Below the pieces are notes generated by a model. It made no database searches and was not told where the DNA came from. It saw only the letters and a list, made by a program, of their open reading frames with translations. From assembly GCA_947253195.1 (NCBI GenBank), contig CAMXXM010000008.1, forward strand, positions 1-15,427: a stretch of DNA of 15,427 nucleotides. Direction: 5' to 3'. The translations under genes were made by a program, and so were the position numbers. The stretch comes from an uncultured Porphyromonas sp. (lineage in GTDB: Bacteria > Bacteroidota > Bacteroidia > Bacteroidales > Porphyromonadaceae). Shown here piece by piece: positions 1 to 7,159 of the stretch. Position 1 is the first letter of the stretch. The number at the start of each line of letters is the position of its first letter.

Positions 1-1539
1 GACCGTCTCTTCAAGGATGAGACTGATCCGTCTCTCGAGGGTTACGAGAAGGGACAGGTGAGCGAGCTGGGCGCTGTCAACGTAATGACAGGCATCTACA
101 CCGGTCGCTCCCCTAAGGATAAGTTCTTCGTCGTAGACGAGACCTCCAAGGATACCATCTGGTGGGACAGCGAGGAGTATCACAATGACAACCACCCCTG
201 CTCCAAGGAGACTTGGGATGTAGTGCGCAAGCTTGCCACCGATGAGCTCTCAGGCAAGAAGCTCTACGTCGTGGACGCTTTCTGCGGTGCCAATGAGGAC
301 ACCCGCGTCAAGATCCGCTTCATCGTCGAGGTGGCCTGGCAGGCACACTTTGTCACCAATATGTTCATCCGTCCCTCCAAGGAGGAGCTGGAGAACTTTG
401 GTGAGCCGGACTTTGTAGTCTACAATGCATCCAAGGCAAAGGTGGACAACTGGAAGGAGCTCGGTCTCCACTCTGAGACTGCTGTTGTCTTCAACCTCAC
501 CAGCCGCGAGCAGGTGATCCTCAACACTTGGTATGGTGGTGAGATGAAGAAGGGGATGTTCAGCTACATGAATTACCTCAACCCCCGTCGTGGTATGGCC
601 TCGATGCACTCCTCTGCCAATACTGATATGAATGGCGAGCACACCGCCATCTTCTTTGGTCTCTCCGGTACCGGTAAGACCACCCTCTCCGCTGACCCCA
701 AGCGTCTCCTGATCGGTGACGATGAGCACGGATGGGATGACGATGGTGTCTTCAATTACGAGGGTGGCTGCTACGCTAAGGTGATCAACCTGAGCAAGGA
801 GGGTGAGCCTGCTATCTATGGCGCCATCCGTCGTGATGCACTCCTCGAGAACGTCGCTGTAGACAAGGAGGGTAAGATCGACTTCGCAGACAAGTCTGTC
901 ACTGAGAACACTCGTGTCTCTTACCCGATCTACCACATCGACAACATCGTGAAGCCGATCTCCAAGGCCGGTCACGCTGAGCGTGTCATCTTCCTGACCG
1001 CTGACGCCTTCGGTGTACTGCCTCCTGTATCTCTCCTCGATGACGCTCAGACTCAGTACTACTTCCTCAGCGGATTTACCGCTAAGCTCGCAGGTACAGA
1101 GCGCGGCATCACCGAGCCCACCCCCACCTTCTCAGCATGCTTCGGCGCAGCCTTCCTGACTCTGCACCCCACCAAGTACGCTCAGGAGCTGGTCAAGAAG
1201 ATGAAGGCTCACAATACCAAGGCCTATCTCGTCAATACGGGATGGAATGGTACGGGTAAGCGTATCTCTCTGAAGCAGACCCGTGCAATGGTAGACGCTA
1301 TCCTCGATGGCTCTATCGAGAATGCACCCACGAAGAAGATCCCTTACTTCAATCTCACGATCCCCACAGAGCTGCCCAACGTAGACTCTAATATCCTCGA
1401 TCCGCGCAGCACCTACGATAGTGAGGCCGCATGGGAGGAGAAGGCTAAGGACCTCGCTGCTCGCTTCATCAAGAACTTCAAGAAGTTTGAGACCAACGAC
1501 CACGGTAAGTCTCTTGTACCTGCCGGTCCTCAGCTCTAA
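1..1539 (+). CDS. pckA: ATP-dependent phosphoenolpyruvate carboxykinase, 5'-truncated
   Basis: Cytosolic enzyme interconverting oxaloacetate + ATP and PEP + CO2 + ADP (EC 4.1.1.49). In anaerobic Bacteroidota it often runs in the CO2-fixing direction toward oxaloacetate and succinate. The reading frame is open from base 1 (first residues [18 protein letters not shown]) and continues into family sequence, so the gene enters from outside the window; the GTG at 58 is internal, not the start. About 512 residues are present and roughly 20-25 are probably missing. Visible motifs in order: GRSPKDKF (substrate arginine region), the kinase-1a P-loop [11 protein letters not shown] (codons near 660-690), the metal-binding kinase-2 stretch [13 protein letters not shown] (near 706-750), [33 protein letters not shown] and [10 protein letters not shown] in the C-terminal nucleotide-binding part. 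The C-terminus is intact and followed by a strong terminator. Family identity is very secure; direction of flux is inference. Confidence 0.97.
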   Translation, partial: DRLFKDETDPSLEGYEKGQVSELGAVNVMTGIYTGRSPKDKFFVVDETSKDTIWWDSEEYHNDNHPCSKETWDVVRKLATDELSGKKLYVVDAFCGANEDTRVKIRFIVEVAWQAHFVTNMFIRPSKEELENFGEPDFVVYNASKAKVDNWKELGLHSETAVVFNLTSREQVILNTWYGGEMKKGMFSYMNYLNPRRGMASMHSSANTDMNGEHTAIFFGLSGTGKTTLSADPKRLLIGDDEHGWDDDGVFNYEGGCYAKVINLSKEGEPAIYGAIRRDALLENVAVDKEGKIDFADKSVTENTRVSYPIYHIDNIVKPISKAGHAERVIFLTADAFGVLPPVSLLDDAQTQYYFLSGFTAKLAGTERGITEPTPTFSACFGAAFLTLHPTKYAQELVKKMKAHNTKAYLVNTGWNGTGKRISLKQTRAMVDAILDGSIENAPTKKIPYFNLTIPTELPNVDSNILDPRSTYDSEAAWEEKAKDLAARFIKNFKKFETNDHGKSLVPAGPQL

Positions 1540-1595
1540 GCATAATGCATCAATAGCCTGAGGCGCTACATCACCGCGTCTCTCGCCTAAGTACT

Positions 1596-1638
1596 GAGAT
1601 CCCAGCACCATATATCGGTGCCGGGATCTCTTTTTTTT
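1596..1638 (+). terminator. Intrinsic terminator of pckA
   Basis: GAGATCCC (1596-1603) pairs with GGGATCTC (1623-1630), then after an A/C mismatch GCACC (1605-1609) pairs with GGTGC (1617-1621), leaving a 7-nt loop. Eight T residues follow directly (1631-1638). It lies 57 nt after the pckA stop codon and is a textbook rho-independent terminator. Confidence 0.93.
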
Positions 1639-1766
1639 ACCCTTGTGTCCTATGATATGCGCAGTGTCATAACGATCTCATGCTGTGCCATTATCGTGGA
1701 GAAAGAGGGTGGGGCAGCAGGATGAGTGAAATCGGGAGGTCTCGAGTAAAATAGACTGCTTGGGGC

Positions 1767-1796
1767 TTGAAGTGTGAGGAAAAAAGTGTACCTTTG
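1767..1796 (+). promoter_or_regulatory. Bacteroidota-type promoter for tRNA-Pro
   Basis: TTG at 1767-1769 (-33 element) and TACCTTTG at 1789-1796 (-7 element, consensus TAnnTTTG) are separated by 19 nt, the usual spacing for the primary sigma factor of Bacteroidota. Transcription would begin at about 1801-1804, some 10 nt before the tRNA. Confidence 0.75.
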
Positions 1797-1812
1797 CCAC
1801 CAATTAGGAGTA

Positions 1813-1885
1813 CGGGATGTAGCACAGTTGGTAGCGCGCCACGTTCGGGACGTGGAGGTCGACAGTTCGAGTCTGTTCATCCCGA
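1813..1885 (+). tRNA. tRNA-Pro, anticodon CGG
   Basis: A full cloverleaf can be drawn: acceptor CGGGATG (1813-1819) with CATCCCG (1878-1884) and discriminator A (1885); D arm GCAC/GCGC (1822-1825, 1834-1837); anticodon stem CCACG/CGTGG (1839-1843, 1851-1855) with loop TTCGGGA, giving anticodon CGG (1846-1848), which reads CCG proline codons; T arm GACAG/CTGTT (1861-1865, 1873-1877) with loop TTCGAGT. The D stem carries an A12-C23 mismatch. CCA is not encoded (CAG follows), so it must be added after transcription. The gene has its own promoter and terminator, so it is a monocistronic unit. Confidence 0.95.
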
Positions 1886-1896
1886 CAGATTTCCAG

Positions 1897-1938
1897 ATCG
1901 AGAAGATGTGTCCGCATATTTTCTCGATTTTCGTTTTT
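1897..1938 (+). terminator. Intrinsic terminator of tRNA-Pro
   Basis: A 14-bp stem, ATCGAGAAGATGTG (1897-1910) with CATATTTTCTCGAT (1915-1928), closed by the tetraloop TCCG and containing two G-U pairs. It is followed by a T-rich tail (TTTCGTTTTT, ending at 1938). It begins 12 nt after the tRNA. Confidence 0.8.
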
Positions 1939-1964
1939 CTGACCCTACCCCTTCAGAGAGAAAT

Positions 1965-2046
1965 CTAATACCGATATTAGGTCAATCTAATATCGGTATT
2001 AGACTTCTCTAATATCGGTATTAGATTGACCTAATATCGGTATTAG
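1965..2046. repeat. Array 1: four palindromic 16-mers with 22-bp period
   Basis: Four copies of a near-palindrome, consensus CTAATAYCGRTATTAG, start at 1965, 1987, 2009 and 2031: exactly 22 bp apart, with 6-bp spacers GTCAAT, ACTTCT and ATTGAC. Copy 1 is CTAATACCGATATTAG; copies 2-4 are CTAATATCGGTATTAG, its exact reverse complement. Spacers 1 and 3 are reverse complements of each other, so the whole array reads almost the same on both strands. It lies between the tRNA-Pro terminator and the sdaA control region and encodes nothing. The same element recurs at 13350-13431. The 22-bp period is close to two helical turns, which suggests a protein-binding array, but a MITE-like or REP-like element is equally possible. 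Confidence 0.95.
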
Positions 2047-2170
2047 TGATGAGGGTAAGCTCGGATAGATGAGACAGATGCTCCACCAACTTTCTCCTTG
2101 TTGACAATCAGTCTATTAGTCCTGCAAGTGCCAGTCTGCCTTGCGGAGGCTATATTAGCGGGGTCGCACT

Positions 2171-2197
2171 TGATACATTAGGTCCGATTATGTATCA
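2171..2197. promoter_or_regulatory. Perfect 8-bp inverted repeat, candidate operator for sdaA
   Basis: TGATACAT (2171-2178) and ATGTATCA (2190-2197) form a perfect inverted repeat with an 11-bp centre. It ends 30 bp before the -7-like box at 2228, i.e. just upstream of where the -33 element should lie, a common position for an activator site. The arms are too far apart for a standard 14-bp FNR site, and the regulator is unknown. Confidence 0.35.
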
Positions 2198-2227
2198 CAG
2201 CTGATCCGTTAAGTCGTTTAATTGGGC

Positions 2228-2235
2228 TATCTTTG
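2228..2235 (+). promoter_or_regulatory. Probable -7 element of the sdaA promoter
   Basis: TATCTTTG fits the Bacteroidota TAnnTTTG consensus and lies 47 nt before the sdaA ATG. No TTG is found at the expected 19-21 nt upstream distance, so the promoter may be weak or activator-dependent. Confidence 0.5.
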
Positions 2236-2282
2236 TAAGGTCGTAGAGGGTGTAATCCTTCTCTCATAAGCAACTATCACTC

Positions 2283-3578
2283 ATGGAGACAATTAAATCA
2301 ATATATAAGATAGGTAAAGGCCCCTCCAGCAGCCACACAATGGGCCCGAGACGGGCTGCGCTGATGTTCCTTGATCGCCTGAGTGGAGGCACGCCGGCGA
2401 GGTTTAGGGTCACTCTCTACGGCTCCCTTGCAGCCACAGGTAAGGGACATATGACAGATGTAGCCATCCTCGAGGTGTTAGAGCCTATTGCCCCTACGGA
2501 GATCGTGTGGGAGCCTCAGACGGTCAAGCGCTTCCATACGAATGGTATGTACTATGAAGCACTGGATAAGGAGGATAAGCTCATCGACTCGTGGACCGTC
2601 TACAGTGTCGGTGGTGGAGACTTGGCTAACGAGGAGTTTGATGAGAGTAGGGCGAGTGAGGTCTACCCCCACAACCGTATGACGGATATCCTGGCTTACT
2701 GCTTCGATGAGCACTTGTCACTCTGGGAGTATGTGGAGCGCTTTGAGGACTCATCGATATGGGATCACCTGGGGGAGGCCTGGCAGGTGATGCGATCAGC
2801 AGTGGAGCGAGGCCTTGACAACGACAGCATCCTCCCCGGAGGACTCAATCTCCGTCGTAAGGCCGGCGAGTACTATGTGCAGGCCAATAACTACAGCTAC
2901 TCCACCAAGTCTCGCGGACTGGTGTACGCCTACGCCCTGGCGGCAAGTGAGGAGAATGCGGGTGGTGGTCAGGTATGCACCGGTCCCACCTGTGGCTCGT
3001 CTGGGGTGATGCCGGGAGTACTCTATCACCTCAAGGTATCCAAGGAGATACCGGACAAGATGATCCTGAGGGCTATGGCTACAGCGGGGCTCTTCGGTGC
3101 CATCTGTCGCACAAATGCCTCTATCTCCGGAGCTGAGGTGGGCTGCCAAGGTGAGGTGGGCGTTGCCTGCTCGATGGCTGCTGCCGCTGCCAATCAGCTC
3201 TTCGGAGGCAGTCTCAATCAGGTAGAGTATGCAGCTGAGATGGGGCTCGAGCACCACTTGGGACTGACCTGTGATCCCATCTGTGGTCTCGTGCAGATCC
3301 CCTGCATTGAGCGCAACGCCTTTGCAGCGGCAAGAGCACTGGATGCCAATGTCTACGCTTCGTTCTCCAATGGATTTCACCGGGTGTCTTTTGACCAAGT
3401 GGTTGAGGTGATGCGACAGACGGGTCACGACCTCCCGAGCCTCTACAAGGAGACCTCCACCGGTGGTCTGGCTACCAGCTACAGAAACCCCATCGCTCGG
3501 CTCGGTAAGGAGATATCGTACAATAGAGAGGAGGCAGAGAAGTCAGAGGAGTGTCCCAAGTTGTCCTTTTTTATGTAA
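2283..3578 (+). CDS. sdaA: L-serine ammonia-lyase, iron-sulfur type, single chain
   Basis: Cytosolic L-serine dehydratase (EC 4.3.1.17): L-serine to pyruvate and ammonia, using a [4Fe-4S] cluster as Lewis acid rather than PLP. The 431-residue protein has the beta domain first (GKGPSSSHTMGP, residues 11-22, with the conserved SSSHT substrate motif), then the alpha domain from about residue 165. Cysteines sit at 232, 237, 275, 288, 296, 330, 334 and 341; those in CTGPTCGSSG, the EVGCQGEVGVACSM stretch and CDPICGLVQIPC match the family's cluster-binding region. Beta and alpha are fused, as in E. coli SdaA and unlike the two-subunit Bacillus form. The ATG at 2283 places the GPSSSHT motif at its usual distance from the N-terminus. 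It follows a 236-nt control region and is followed after 22 nt by purH. Such enzymes are oxygen-sensitive, consistent with an anaerobe that ferments amino acids. Confidence 0.95.
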   Translation: METIKSIYKIGKGPSSSHTMGPRRAALMFLDRLSGGTPARFRVTLYGSLAATGKGHMTDVAILEVLEPIAPTEIVWEPQTVKRFHTNGMYYEALDKEDKLIDSWTVYSVGGGDLANEEFDESRASEVYPHNRMTDILAYCFDEHLSLWEYVERFEDSSIWDHLGEAWQVMRSAVERGLDNDSILPGGLNLRRKAGEYYVQANNYSYSTKSRGLVYAYALAASEENAGGGQVCTGPTCGSSGVMPGVLYHLKVSKEIPDKMILRAMATAGLFGAICRTNASISGAEVGCQGEVGVACSMAAAAANQLFGGSLNQVEYAAEMGLEHHLGLTCDPICGLVQIPCIERNAFAAARALDANVYASFSNGFHRVSFDQVVEVMRQTGHDLPSLYKETSTGGLATSYRNPIARLGKEISYNREEAEKSEECPKLSFFM

Positions 3579-3583
3579 ATTTG
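3576..3583 (+). promoter_or_regulatory. Possible -7 element for purH overlapping the sdaA stop
   Basis: TAAATTTG fits TAnnTTTG and its first three bases are the sdaA stop codon. No TTG lies at the right upstream distance, and initiation here would leave a leader of only about 10 nt before the purH ATG. It may be fortuitous; read-through from sdaA is the alternative. Confidence 0.3.
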
Positions 3584-3600
3584 TCTGCTTCTGAGAAAGA

Positions 3601-5193
3601 ATGAATCGCTATCCACATATGACGAGATCAGCAGAGAGTCGCAAGCCTATCCGCAGAGCGCTTGTATCGGTATACCATAAAGAGGGGCTGGAGAAGCTCC
3701 TGAAACAACTGGGGCAGAGTGGAGTGGAGATCCTTTCCACGGGAGGCACCTATGACTATGTCACCAGCCTTGACCTCCCATGTATCAAGGTAGAGGATCG
3801 CACCGGTCTTCCATCCATACTGGGCGGGAGAGTCAAGACTCTCCATCCGGTGGTCTTTGGCGGTATCCTTACTCGTAGAGGTAAAGAGCAGGATGACAAG
3901 GACTGTCGTCGCTTCGACATTGATCCGATAGACCTCGTGATCGTTGATCTCTACCCCTTTGAGGCTACTGTTGCCTCCGGCGCTTCTCATGAGGATATCA
4001 TAGAGAAGATCGATATCGGTGGTATCTCTCTGATCCGTGCAGCCGCCAAGAATTACTCCGACGTGGTGATCATCCCCTCTGCCAAGTATTACGATGAACT
4101 CACTACCATCCTCGACGAGCAGGCTTGTGAGACAACGCTGGAGCAGAGGCGGCACTTTGCACGTGCCGCCTTCGATGTGTCCGCGTCCTACGACACTGCG
4201 ATCCATAATTACTTTCTCTCCATGGACGATCCGGCAGACGAGTCAGAGGGTCTGCTCCCCGAGGAGCGTTTCGCTCTCTCTATGGAGGGATGTCAGCCTA
4301 TGAGGTATGGTGAAAACCCTCATCAGCGGGCTGCTTACTATGGTAAGGGCTTTGAGGAGCGCTTTGACTGCCTCCACGGCAAGCAGATTAGCTACAATAA
4401 CCTGCTGGATGTGGATGCTGCAGTGCATATGATCGAGGAGATGGATGAGCCCGCCTGTGGCATTGTCAAGCACAATACGCCCTGTGGACTGGCAGTCCGT
4501 GAGACCATACGCGACGCCTACTTGGCTGCTCTTGCGTGTGACACTGAGTCGGCCTTTGGCGGCATCGTGGTGCTCAATAGACCGGTCGATATGGAGACTG
4601 CGGAAGAGCTACATAAGCTCTTCATCGAAGTCCTCATTGCTCCCGAGTACAGCAAGGAGGCTCTGGAGCTGCTGACACAAAAGAAAAATAGGATCATCCT
4701 GAGAGACAAGATCGGGAAGGATAAGTATCCTCTCCAGTACCGATCTGCCCTCGGTGGTGTGCTGGTGCAGGAGCGTGATACGCTTGTGGATCAGGCAAAG
4801 GACCTCACTGTGGTCACTCACTTGACTCCCTCTGAGAGTGAGACGAGTGATCTGCTCTTTGCAATGCAGGCGGTAAAGTACTGCAAGAGTAATGCTATAG
4901 TCCTCGCCAAGGATCGTCAGATCTTGGGTGCCGGCTATGGTCAGACCTCTCGAGTGGAGGCACTGAGGCAAGCGATCAGCAAGGCAGCAGCGATGGGCTT
5001 CTCTCTCGAGGGGTCTGTCATGGCTTCTGATGCTTTCTTCCCCTTCCCCGACTGCGTAGAGATAGCTCATGAGGCGGGCGTAGTGTCCGTCATACAGCCG
5101 GGCGGTTCGATACGCGACCAGGAGAGTATAAGCTATTGCGATGAGCACGGTATGTCCATGGTGACTACCGGTCATCGTCACTTTAGACACTAA
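3601..5193 (+). CDS. purH: Bifunctional AICAR transformylase / IMP cyclohydrolase
   Basis: Catalyses the last two steps of de novo IMP synthesis: formylation of AICAR by 10-formyl-THF (EC 2.1.2.3), then ring closure to IMP (EC 3.5.4.10). The 530-residue protein has an N-terminal MGS-like cyclohydrolase domain (about residues 17-160, with STGGTYDYV, GGRVKTLHPVVFGGIL and DLVIVDLYPFE) and a C-terminal transformylase domain with RYGENPHQ (235-242), SYNNLLDVDAA, the catalytic lysine-histidine in VKHNTPCGLA (Lys290, His291), SAFGGIV, CKSNAIVLA, GAGYGQTSR (443-451) and the ending PGGSIRD. Length is normal. The first alignable residues are RKPIRRALVSV, so the 3601 start adds about 14 residues; the Met at residue 7 (3619) is a possible alternative. 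It heads the cell-shape operon, with only 19 nt to mreB. Confidence 0.97.
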   Translation: MNRYPHMTRSAESRKPIRRALVSVYHKEGLEKLLKQLGQSGVEILSTGGTYDYVTSLDLPCIKVEDRTGLPSILGGRVKTLHPVVFGGILTRRGKEQDDKDCRRFDIDPIDLVIVDLYPFEATVASGASHEDIIEKIDIGGISLIRAAAKNYSDVVIIPSAKYYDELTTILDEQACETTLEQRRHFARAAFDVSASYDTAIHNYFLSMDDPADESEGLLPEERFALSMEGCQPMRYGENPHQRAAYYGKGFEERFDCLHGKQISYNNLLDVDAAVHMIEEMDEPACGIVKHNTPCGLAVRETIRDAYLAALACDTESAFGGIVVLNRPVDMETAEELHKLFIEVLIAPEYSKEALELLTQKKNRIILRDKIGKDKYPLQYRSALGGVLVQERDTLVDQAKDLTVVTHLTPSESETSDLLFAMQAVKYCKSNAIVLAKDRQILGAGYGQTSRVEALRQAISKAAAMGFSLEGSVMASDAFFPFPDCVEIAHEAGVVSVIQPGGSIRDQESISYCDEHGMSMVTTGHRHFRH

Positions 5194-5212
5194 CTTTTTT
5201 ACTAAACACAGG

Positions 5213-6232
5213 ATGGGCTTTTTCTCACTGACAAGGAAATTAGCCGTAGACTTAGGTACTGCTAATACGGTCATCATAGAGGATGGCAAGATCATCATCG
5301 ATCAGCCAAGCTTTGTGACACTAAATAAGAAGACTGATAAGGTCGAGTGGGTCGGCGCTGAGGCGTATCGTCGCTTCGAGAAGGAGAATAATGATCTCTC
5401 CACCGTCCGTCCACTTAAGGATGGCGTGGTCGCTGACTTGGATGCCTGCGAGTATATGATCCGCGGGATGATCCGGATGGCTACGACGAAAAAACACTTC
5501 TTCCCCACCTCACTGAAGGTCGTAGTCTGCGTCCCCTCGGGCAGTACGGATGTAGAGATACGTGCCGTGCGCGATGCGGCTGAGAAGGCCGGGGCCAACG
5601 AGGTGTACCTCATCCATGAGCCAATGGCTGCAGCGATCGGTATTGGTATCGATGTGATGGAGCCTACCGGCAACGTGATCGTAGACATCGGTGGTGGCAC
5701 GACGGAGATCGCTGTGATCTCTCTTGGTGGCATTGTCAATAATAAGTCGATCAAGGTGGCGGGAGACGAATTCACCAACGATATCGTCGACTATATGAAG
5801 GTTGAGCACAGTATCCGCATCGGTGAGCGTACTGCTGAGGAGATCAAGAAAAATGTCGGCTCTGCTCTCGATCAACTAGACAATGAGCCTGATCCCTATG
5901 CAGTCGTGGGGCAGGATTTGGCGAGCATCCTGCCTAAGACGGTGGATGTCAATTACCATGAGATCTCTGTCTGCCTTGATAAGTCGATCACCAAGATCGA
6001 GACCGCTATAGGAAACGCTCTGGACGACACTGCACCTGAGCTGTATGCCGATATTTTCAATAACGGCATCTACTTGGCGGGGGGAGGTGCTCTGCTGAAG
6101 GGGCTTGATAAGAGACTTCAGGCTAAGTTTCAGATCCCCTTTAAGATCGCAGGTGACCCATTATACTCCGTCGTCAACGGCACTTTCATTGCTCTTCAGA
6201 ACTCCGATAAGTACACGCTGCTCTTTAAGTAA
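5213..6232 (+). CDS. mreB: Rod shape-determining actin homologue MreB
   Basis: ATP-dependent bacterial actin that assembles into membrane-bound filaments and organises lateral cell-wall synthesis by the elongasome. The 339-residue length is typical. Actin-fold nucleotide motifs are intact: phosphate-1 DLGTANT (residues 13-19), the connect-1 stretch HEPMAAAIGIG (135-145), phosphate-2 DIGGGTTE (158-165) and the adenosine motif LAGGGALLKG (288-297). The N-terminal MGFFSLTRKLAVD is short and hydrophobic, as in MreB proteins that dock on the membrane. It begins 19 nt after purH and leads mreC, mreD, mrdA and rodA. An mRNA hairpin follows its stop codon (6242-6271), which may set its expression apart from that of mreC. 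Confidence 0.98.
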   Translation: MGFFSLTRKLAVDLGTANTVIIEDGKIIIDQPSFVTLNKKTDKVEWVGAEAYRRFEKENNDLSTVRPLKDGVVADLDACEYMIRGMIRMATTKKHFFPTSLKVVVCVPSGSTDVEIRAVRDAAEKAGANEVYLIHEPMAAAIGIGIDVMEPTGNVIVDIGGGTTEIAVISLGGIVNNKSIKVAGDEFTNDIVDYMKVEHSIRIGERTAEEIKKNVGSALDQLDNEPDPYAVVGQDLASILPKTVDVNYHEISVCLDKSITKIETAIGNALDDTAPELYADIFNNGIYLAGGGALLKGLDKRLQAKFQIPFKIAGDPLYSVVNGTFIALQNSDKYTLLFK

Positions 6233-6241
6233 CTCATGGCA

Positions 6242-6271
6242 CCCCTCTGACTACCAGATTAGGCAGGGGGG
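6242..6271 (+). promoter_or_regulatory. Intercistronic hairpin between mreB and mreC
   Basis: CCCCTCTG (6242-6249) pairs with CAGGGGGG (6264-6271) through eight pairs including one G-U. The loop is 14 nt. No T run follows, so it is not a simple terminator; it could stabilise the mreB 3' end or attenuate transcription into mreC. Confidence 0.45.
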
Positions 6272-6295
6272 GCTTTCATGTCGTGTATCGTCTTA

Positions 6296-7159
6296 ATGGA
6301 TCGCCTCATCGAATTTCTCCGGTCCAAGAGACATCTCCTGATCTTCCTGCTCCTCGAGGTGGTTGCTTTGGCACTCCTCATTAGTGGCAGTAGGTACCGA
6401 TCCGGTGTCATGCTGAGCTCTGCCAATGATCTTACTGGCAGGGTGATGGAGACGGCACAGACTGTCCGCGCTTACACTGGACTGGAGGAGGCAAATGTGG
6501 AGCTGCTCCATAGGAATGCGATGCTGGAGCGGGAGGTGCTTCGGCTACGCAACCAGCTGGAGCGGCTCTCTGTCGACTCCCTCTCTTGGCAGCGCCTGGG
6601 GCGTGACACACTGGAGAGACCATTTCCCTACCACTACATAGTAGGCAGGGTCGTGGGGATGGTTCTTTTTGACAAGAGCAATTATCTGACCTTGGACATC
6701 GGCAAGCAGGATGGCGTCGCGGTAGATATGGGGGTCGTGAGCACAGATGGAGTGGTCGGTATCGTACAGGCGGTGAGCGACCATTTCTCGAGAGTCGTAC
6801 CGGTGATCAATAGTACCTTTGGGATTAGCTGCAAGGTGGAAGGCTCTGACCTTGTGAGTATACTGAAGTGGGATGGCCAGGATATCAATCACTCCCTGCT
6901 GACTAATATCCCCAAGCACCAGTCGCTGGAGCTGGGGCGATCGGTCTTTACGAGCGGATACTCGGCTTCTTTCCCCTCCGGCTTGTCTGTAGGGACAGTG
7001 GTTGGCCCGGGGAAGTCACCTGACGATAGTTTCTTTGCTTACCGAGTGGAGCTATCCACGCACTTTGCCTCTCTGAAGTACGTCTATGTACTGCAGTATG
7101 AGAATCGTCAGGAGAGAAATGTGGTCGAAGATCCTGTCACAGATAGACGATCTCTATGA
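6296..7159 (+). CDS. mreC: Rod shape-determining protein MreC
   Basis: Bitopic inner-membrane protein that scaffolds the elongasome and activates PBP2/RodA in the periplasm. From the chosen start (MDRLIEFLRSKRHLL) it is 287 residues: a short cytoplasmic tail, one membrane segment (about residues 13-30, LLIFLLLEVVALALLISG), a coiled coil (about 55-95, rich in Leu/Glu/Arg heptads), and a beta-barrel domain with VVGMVLFDKSNYLTLDIGKQDG, the start of the typical MreC core. An upstream in-frame ATG at 6278 would add six residues (MSCIVL); 6296 is preferred because Bacteroidota MreC usually starts just before the basic, membrane-proximal stretch. The stop codon overlaps the mreD start (ATGA at 7156-7159), indicating translational coupling. 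Confidence 0.93.
   Translation: MDRLIEFLRSKRHLLIFLLLEVVALALLISGSRYRSGVMLSSANDLTGRVMETAQTVRAYTGLEEANVELLHRNAMLEREVLRLRNQLERLSVDSLSWQRLGRDTLERPFPYHYIVGRVVGMVLFDKSNYLTLDIGKQDGVAVDMGVVSTDGVVGIVQAVSDHFSRVVPVINSTFGISCKVEGSDLVSILKWDGQDINHSLLTNIPKHQSLELGRSVFTSGYSASFPSGLSVGTVVGPGKSPDDSFFAYRVELSTHFASLKYVYVLQYENRQERNVVEDPVTDRRSL

Larger units (their letters stand above)
2047..2282. other. Non-coding control region between array 1 and sdaA
   Basis: No ORF with recognisable protein character. It holds nested inverted repeats: CAAGTGC (2125-2131) with GCACTTG (2166-2172), enclosing a small GCCT/AGGC hairpin (2138-2150), and then TGATACAT (2171-2178) with ATGTATCA (2190-2197). A -7-like box TATCTTTG at 2228-2235 precedes a leader of about 40 nt to the sdaA start. 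The region could carry operators for sdaA or a structured RNA; the sequence alone does not decide. Confidence 0.5.

Noticed and set aside
58..60. GTG as start codon of pckA
   Set aside because: The same frame is open upstream to base 1 and encodes sequence expected of the family's N-terminus.
250..975. Minus-strand ORF of 241 codons
   Set aside because: It lies wholly antisense to pckA, whose frame carries all family motifs; the antisense product has no recognisable domain and reflects codon bias.
1767..2012. Short + strand ORFs across the tRNA
   Set aside because: They run through the tRNA-Pro gene, its terminator and into array 1, with no protein-like composition or start signal.
1965..2046. 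CRISPR array
   Set aside because: Units are 16 bp and spacers 6 bp, both far too short; units are palindromic and there is no leader or cas gene nearby.
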